Source of the DNA: Paraburkholderia sp.
GTDB lineage: Bacteria; Pseudomonadota; Gammaproteobacteria; Burkholderiales; Burkholderiaceae
DNA length: 60,145 bases
NCBI RefSeq assembly: GCF_026225065.1
Contig: NZ_JAMFSB010000082.1
Location: forward strand, 1-60,145
Direction of reading: 5' to 3'
Shown here: positions 56,459-60,145 of the stretch, piece after piece
How the letters are laid out: each line of letters starts with the position of its first letter
Numbering within the stretch: the stretch's first letter is position 1
Program-made: the position numbers and the translations under genes
The notes under the pieces: model-generated
What the model saw: the letters and a program-made list of their open reading frames with translations, nothing else
What the model was told of the DNA's origin: nothing
The model's database searches: none

Positions 56459-57688
56459 TCACGCACCGAGATCGAGCGAGTAACGCCGGCAATGTTCGAG
56501 GTAGCCGGCTTCATGACCGCTCACCAGTTCCACGATACTCCTCCAGAGCCACGGCGGCGCATCGATCGTTTTGCTGCGACTGCGCCGTAGCTCGCCCAGC
56601 CACGCCTTGCGCTCCGTGTCGTCCATCTGGCTCGCATGGGCCTTGCCGACAACAAGTGCAAGAAAGCGCGCCGCCTTCATCGCTTCATCGCGCGTCAGTT
56701 GTTCAATCGTAAGCTTCATGTCTTGCGGCAACAGTTCACGAATCACCACCGCGCGCTCGGCGAGACGCGCCGCACGCATCCGGTCGCCAAGAAACGGCGC
56801 GAGATGACGTGCTCCCTCCACGACGCGCTGTGCATTGTCGCGTGGCATGCGCGCGCCTGCGTAGCGCGGCGCCGCCGCTTGCGCCGCCTCCTTGATGTCG
56901 ATCAGGCAAAGATCGTCACCGTCGATCGAGGCACCGTCGACATCGAGCAGCACCGCATAGCGCAAGCGCCCTAGCGAACTGCAACCTTTGACCCAATAGG
57001 CCGCGTCGAGGACGGTGACCTTCGCCGCTTCGTCCTCCGAACGCAACTCTGTGGCAAGACGCGCAAGCGTGCGCTTTTCGAACAGCGCCGCAATCTCGCT
57101 ACGCTCGCTTTTCGACAGCGGCCAGAAACGCTTGCCGAGCGGAATCTCCGGCTCGACATCTTCGATGCGCTCCTCGGCGAGGTGCTGCCACGAGCGCCGC
57201 AGCGCTTCCTTCATGACGACCCGCACCACCTCGGGTTTTTCGGCCTGGATGTCCGTGTGATCCGAGGCGTCGTCGAACGCGCGTTCGTAGCCGTCCGCGA
57301 GCGCTTCCATCATGCGCACGGTGGTGACGCCGGATAGATCCGAACCGCGTGCGGCCGTGGCGAGCGACAGGCCGAGGCGGATCAGATCGTGTGCCGGGTT
57401 GCCGATCACCGTCTGATCCAGATCGCGGATCTGGATTTCCACGCGGCCTTGCGCATTTGCCACCGGCCCGATATTGCCGGCATGACAATCGCCGCAGATC
57501 CACACTGCGGGGCCTTGAGGCAAAGCGTCACTTTCCATGCCGTCGAGCCATTCGTAAAACTTGGTGGTGTTGCCCCGCACGTAAGCATCGGCCGAGCGCG
57601 CCATCCTGGCGTTGCGGCGGGCGACCAGCAGTTCCATTCGGGCATCGGGCTTGGGAAGACCGGCGCGCGCGGCGTTTTTCTTTGGCAT
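56459..57688 (-). CDS. DUF2252 family protein
   Basis: This 409-aa cytosolic protein is of the DUF2252 family, distantly related to kinase-fold phosphotransferases. It starts MPKKNAARAGLPKPDARMEL. GDCHAGN lies at 66-72 and DLDQTVIGNPAHDLIRL near 89-105; these resemble HxD/N and DFD-type catalytic segments. ARMPRDNAQRVVEGARHL and VVIRELLPQDMKLTIEQL are further family segments. No substrate is known. It lies 61 bases upstream of the YkgJ gene on the same strand, so the two could be cotranscribed. Confidence 0.85.
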   Translation of the reverse strand: MPKKNAARAGLPKPDARMELLVARRNARMARSADAYVRGNTTKFYEWLDGMESDALPQGPAVWICGDCHAGNIGPVANAQGRVEIQIRDLDQTVIGNPAHDLIRLGLSLATAARGSDLSGVTTVRMMEALADGYERAFDDASDHTDIQAEKPEVVRVVMKEALRRSWQHLAEERIEDVEPEIPLGKRFWPLSKSERSEIAALFEKRTLARLATELRSEDEAAKVTVLDAAYWVKGCSSLGRLRYAVLLDVDGASIDGDDLCLIDIKEAAQAAAPRYAGARMPRDNAQRVVEGARHLAPFLGDRMRAARLAERAVVIRELLPQDMKLTIEQLTRDEAMKAARFLALVVGKAHASQMDDTERKAWLGELRRSRSKTIDAPPWLWRSIVELVSGHEAGYLEHCRRYSLDLGA

Positions 57689-57947
57689 TGTGGGGTCGTC
57701 CAGAGGCTATCGATCGATTTATCAGTTGCCCACCATGCCACAGCGCGACCGGGCGAACAACCCGAAACGCGCCTCTGCCAGGGCCGCCGTTTCACGCAGC
57801 CTTTCGGGGACATTGCGGGAACGCGGATTGCTACCTGCATCCTAGATGTACTCGCCTGGCGAGTGCCCCGATCCGGCCCGCCGAACCCGCAACGCGACAC
57901 CTGCCGGCGCGAACGCACGCATCGATGTGACAACATGGAGCAGAACC

Positions 57948-60086
57948 ATGCCATTCACGGCAGACGACCATGGCTGCCCCGGCTGGAAAGGGGAAATGGC
58001 CGAACGAATCCGCTCATTCGACTGGACGGCGACCGAACTGGGTCCCATCGGCCAGTGGCAGCAAAGTCTGGTCGCCGCTGTGCAATTTGTACTTGGCTCG
58101 CCATTGCCAATCGTGATGCTATGGGGCAAGCAGGGCTACATGGTCTACAACGATGCCTACGCGGTGTTCGCTGGTGGTCGTCATCCGTACCTGCTCGGCT
58201 GCCCGGTCGAACTGGGCTGGCCGGAAGTGGCGTCGTTCAACCGCAATGTGGTGGACACCTGTCTCGCGGGCCGCACGCTGTCGTACGTAGACAAGGAACT
58301 CGTGCTGCTACGCAATGGCAAGCCCGAAGATGTGTGGATGGATCTGTACTACAGCCCGGTGGCCGACGACAGCAGTGCGCCGGCGGGCGTGATTGCCGTG
58401 GTCGTGGAAACGACTGGGCGCGTGCTCACCGAACGCTCGCGGCAGCACGCCGAAACTGCACTGCGCCTGCTCACCGAAACGCTCGAGCAACGTGTCACCG
58501 ACGCCGTCGCGGCGCGAACGCTGGCCGAAGCGCAACTGCGCCAGGCGCAGAAGATGGAGGCGATCGGCAGCCTCACGGGCGGCGTCGCGCACGACTTCAA
58601 CAACGTGCTGCAGGTGATCAACGGCAACCTGCAGATGCTGGCTGCCGACGCCGGCGAGCATCCGGCCACCCAGCGCCGCATCGCCGCCGCCACCCAGGCC
58701 GTAAAACGCGGCGCACAACTGGCGGCTCACCTGCTCGCCTTCGCGCGCCGTCAGCCACTCTCCCCTGCGGTGTTGAACCCGCGGCGGCTGCTCGACGGCA
58801 TGAGCGAGATGCTGCACCGCGCGCTCGGCGAAACGATCCGGGTCGACACCATCCTCGGCCCCGATCTGTGGAATGTGCTGGCCGATCGCAACCAGCTTGA
58901 AAACGCCCTGCTGAATCTGTCGATAAACGGCCGCGATGCCATGCACGGCGAAGGCACGCTCACGATCCGCGCCGAGAATCTCGTCGTCGCCGAGCGCGAC
59001 AATCCAGGCTACGTCGATCTGTCTGCTGGGGAGTACCTGGTATTTTCAATCGCCGACACCGGTATCGGCATGCCAGCCGAGGTGCTCGCGCGCGCGGTCG
59101 AACCGTTTTTCACAACCAAGCCCAATGGGCATGGCACCGGCCTGGGTCTCAGCATGGTGTTCGGCTTCGTCAAGCAAAGCGGCGGCCACACGGTGATCGA
59201 CAGCGTGGTCGGCAAAGGCACCACGGTGCAGCTCTTTTTCCCTCGCTGCCGCGAAGCCGAGACCGTCGAGGTCGCGGACCTGACCGAGGCGCCGGTGGGC
59301 GGACGCGAGACGATTCTCGTGGTCGAAGACGACGCCGAGGTGCGCCTGACCGCGGTCGAAATGCTGATGCAACTCGGCTACAAGGTGTTGACCGCCGCGG
59401 ACGGCGACGCGGCGCTCGAATTTGTCGACAGCGACCTGCAGATCGATCTGCTCTTTACCGACGTGGTGATGCCCGGCACCGTCAAGAGTGTCGAGCTGGC
59501 CCAGCGCGCTGCGTTGCGGTCATCGGCTATTCCGGTACTCTTCACGTCCGGCTATACGCGCGACGAAATCTTTCACCACGGCAAGCTCGACGCCGGTGTG
59601 ACGCTGCTGAGCAAGCCGTACCGCCGCGACGATCTTGCCGGCAAGGTGCGCGGCGTGTTGAATGCGCACCGCGCGAAGCTTGCGAACACCACGACAGACA
59701 CGCCGCACGCCGTGGCGGCGCCCTATGTGCTGCTGGTCGAAGACGATCTGCCTTCACGCGAAGCGATGGGTGAGCTGCTCGAATCGTTCGGACTGCAACA
59801 CACTTCGGTCGCCAGTGCCGAAGAAGCGCTCAAGCTTGCGTCGACGCAACGTTACGATATCCTGTTGAGCGACATCAGCTTGCCCGGACTTTCTGGCGAC
59901 GCGCTAGCGCGAGCTCTGCGAAGCACGCAACCCCACCTGCGGATTCTGCTGATGTCGGGCTACGGCGAAAGTGCTGAAATCGGCCAGGCGATACGCGGCG
60001 CACGCCTGCTGGCGAAGCCCGTAGATATCGAAGCTCTGCGCCGAGAACTGGCAGCGTCCGCCCCACACATCGAACCAGCAGCATAG
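57948..60086 (+). CDS. Hybrid histidine kinase with two receiver domains
   Basis: This 712-aa cytosolic protein starts MPFTADDHGCPGWKGEMAER, with GGAG 7 bases upstream. A PAS-like sensor covers residues ~30-155 (IVMLWGKQGYMVYNDAYAVFAGGRHP), followed by a short coiled coil. The kinase core has His215 (GGVAHDFNN), N-box LLNLSINGRDAM, G1 DTGIGMP and G2 GTGLGLSM. Two receivers follow: LVVEDDAEVR with FTDVVMPG, and LVEDDLPSRE with SDISLPG. There is no output domain, so phosphate must pass to a separate regulator, or the protein acts by interaction. No membrane segments. Divergent from the DUF2252 gene. Confidence 0.92.
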   Translation: MPFTADDHGCPGWKGEMAERIRSFDWTATELGPIGQWQQSLVAAVQFVLGSPLPIVMLWGKQGYMVYNDAYAVFAGGRHPYLLGCPVELGWPEVASFNRNVVDTCLAGRTLSYVDKELVLLRNGKPEDVWMDLYYSPVADDSSAPAGVIAVVVETTGRVLTERSRQHAETALRLLTETLEQRVTDAVAARTLAEAQLRQAQKMEAIGSLTGGVAHDFNNVLQVINGNLQMLAADAGEHPATQRRIAAATQAVKRGAQLAAHLLAFARRQPLSPAVLNPRRLLDGMSEMLHRALGETIRVDTILGPDLWNVLADRNQLENALLNLSINGRDAMHGEGTLTIRAENLVVAERDNPGYVDLSAGEYLVFSIADTGIGMPAEVLARAVEPFFTTKPNGHGTGLGLSMVFGFVKQSGGHTVIDSVVGKGTTVQLFFPRCREAETVEVADLTEAPVGGRETILVVEDDAEVRLTAVEMLMQLGYKVLTAADGDAALEFVDSDLQIDLLFTDVVMPGTVKSVELAQRAALRSSAIPVLFTSGYTRDEIFHHGKLDAGVTLLSKPYRRDDLAGKVRGVLNAHRAKLANTTTDTPHAVAAPYVLLVEDDLPSREAMGELLESFGLQHTSVASAEEALKLASTQRYDILLSDISLPGLSGDALARALRSTQPHLRILLMSGYGESAEIGQAIRGARLLAKPVDIEALRRELAASAPHIEPAA

Positions 60087-60145
60087 GCCGCCCGCTCTAC
60101 TGCATGGCGAAACGAACCGAAGCGAGACGAACTAAATCCAAACGA

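Overview
The window looks like a stretch of a Burkholderia sensu lato genome, most likely Paraburkholderia, on chromosome or megaplasmid. The reasons are the high G+C, coding-dense layout, the Burkholderia-type 2-aminoethylphosphonate transporter, a DUF4148-like small secreted protein, the bcsD-P-Q-A-B-Z-C cellulose operon and the many solitary regulators. I see no rRNA, tRNA, CRISPR array, insertion sequence or prophage. All calls come from reading the sequence; no database search was run.

Layout. 1-4633 (minus strand) is a phosphonate-uptake operon, phnS-phnT-phnU-phnV, followed by a GntR/FCD regulator cut by the window edge. A DeoR-type regulator lies upstream of it. 6069-12419 is a mixed housekeeping and accessory stretch: a degenerate UbiB/ABC1-like protein, an EamA exporter, an L,D-transpeptidase, NH3-dependent NAD synthetase, an RRM-like protein, a small membrane peptide and an HNH-like exported protein. 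12540-15906 holds two unrelated serine-type peptidases in a row (S10 after S53). 16214-23228 holds many small units: DUF1993, YnfA, a LysE exporter divergent from an Lrp regulator, an ArsR regulator with an old-yellow-enzyme reductase, a GNAT and WrbA.

23277-28283 is a complete tripartite drug-efflux operon (marR, outer-membrane factor, EmrA-like adaptor, EmrB-like pump). The same 10-bp operator, TGACAGGTCA, occurs in three of its leader or intergenic regions; one copy sits inside a near-consensus promoter. 28579-36185 is a beta-galactoside uptake and hydrolysis operon (ATPase, GH42 enzyme, binding protein, two permeases), divergent from a LacI regulator, with a perfect 18-bp palindrome between them and an intrinsic terminator at its end.

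36249-52089 is a cellulose and c-di-GMP module. A membrane GGDEF-EAL protein with an extra C-terminal sensor-like domain is transcribed away from a type I cellulose operon whose genes overlap tightly. BcsC there has a long Pro/Gln/Tyr-rich insert between its TPR repeats and its barrel. 52240-54899 is a compact, more AT-rich secreted RHS protein, with a 90-codon gene overlapping its stop codon in a toxin/immunity-like arrangement. The window ends with a YkgJ-type cysteine-cluster protein, a DUF2252 protein and a hybrid histidine kinase with two receiver domains.

The strongest leads for something new are the RHS pair with its twin CX10C tail, the UbiB-like pseudokinase, the triple-operator efflux operon and the BcsC linker.
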